From positions 62,001 through 126,000 of the forward strand of contig WSYH01000654.1 of NCBI GenBank assembly GCA_036426205.1: a DNA stretch of 64,000 nt, written 5' to 3'. The notes under the pieces were generated by a model. The model was not told the DNA's origin. It searched no databases and saw only the letters and a list, made by a program, of their open reading frames with translations. Below, piece after piece: positions 63,943 to 64,000 of the stretch; the stretch's first letter is position 1; each line of letters begins with the position of its first letter. This stretch comes from Ascaphus truei. Taxonomy: Eukaryota > Chordata > Amphibia > Anura > Ascaphidae. Both the position numbers and the translations under genes were made by a program.

Positions 63943-64000
63943 GGGGACATTAGATTGTCTCTTTTTTTATCTTCTATATTGTTTGTAGCACTGGAGGACA

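Larger units (their letters stand above)
62420..64000. other. No gene; diffuse inverted repeats
   Basis: No coding signal. GGAGGCCTAACCACCC at about 63300 and GGGTGGTTAGGCCTCC at about 63848 are inverted copies, with loosely complementary flanks (63265-63360 against 63790-63905). This suggests a decayed palindromic element of roughly 0.65 kb. Confidence 0.45.

Noticed and set aside
1..64000. tRNA genes, rRNA, CRISPR arrays and bacterial-type operons
   Set aside because: No cloverleaf with A and B boxes, no rRNA segments and no regularly spaced repeats with unique spacers were seen; the tandem arrays have no spacers.

Overview
The window looks like a stretch of vertebrate, most likely anuran amphibian, nuclear DNA made almost entirely of transposable elements. 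The evidence is the mixture of families: Penelope-like elements (PLEs) with a GIY-YIG nuclease, an L1-clade LINE, BEL/Pao elements, chromodomain Ty3/gypsy and a Gmr1-like gypsy element. I found no convincing conserved host gene, tRNA, rRNA or CRISPR array. Species assignment is inference.

Layout. 1-4.0 kb: no gene. 4.0-7.0 kb: minus-strand PLE remnant. 7.0-10.6 kb: non-coding, with a recurring CCATTGA..TCAATGG motif and a possible LTR end. 10.6-16.7 kb: BEL/Pao element with two near-identical LTRs, a target duplication and a gutted pol. 17.0-19.7 kb: PLE remnant split by a 757-bp foldback element. 19.7-20.9 kb: L1 remnant. 20.9-28.6 kb: the least familiar block. It holds a forkhead-like winged-helix ORF, then two tandem 2.8-kb copies of a divergent pair (a BEN-like coiled-coil gene on the minus strand and a short helix-turn-helix ORF on the plus strand) with repeated 3' cassettes and an AT-rich higher-order array. 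28.6-32.9 kb: a PLE fragment, then a PLE with an open 797-codon RT/GIY-YIG frame overlapping an upstream ORF. 32.9-37.3 kb: minus-strand L1 with an open 1267-codon ORF2. 37.4-39.1 kb: tandem repeats. 39.5-45.8 kb: Gmr1-like gypsy with integrase upstream of RT. 46-56.7 kb: a nest in which an L1 remnant is split by a minus-strand chromodomain gypsy, itself hit by a PLE (hit in turn by a 1.1-kb insertion), a 1-kb insertion in one LTR and a mariner-like MITE in the other. 56.7-59.2 kb: 5' part of a second BEL element. 59.5-60.6 kb: PLE 3' part. 60.6-64 kb: non-coding, with a GC-rich minisatellite bounded by inverted repeats.

The most interesting thread is RNA. Seven sites on both strands, all tied to PLE sequence and mostly downstream of a PLE ORF, fit a compact hammerhead-ribozyme-like fold (CTGANGA, stem II, GAAA, tiny stem III). 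Stems I and II differ in sequence from site to site but remain complementary. The second thread is the 21-28.6 kb block, where three unrelated predicted DNA-binding modules travel in a duplicated, repeat-rich unit that I cannot assign to a known transposon superfamily.
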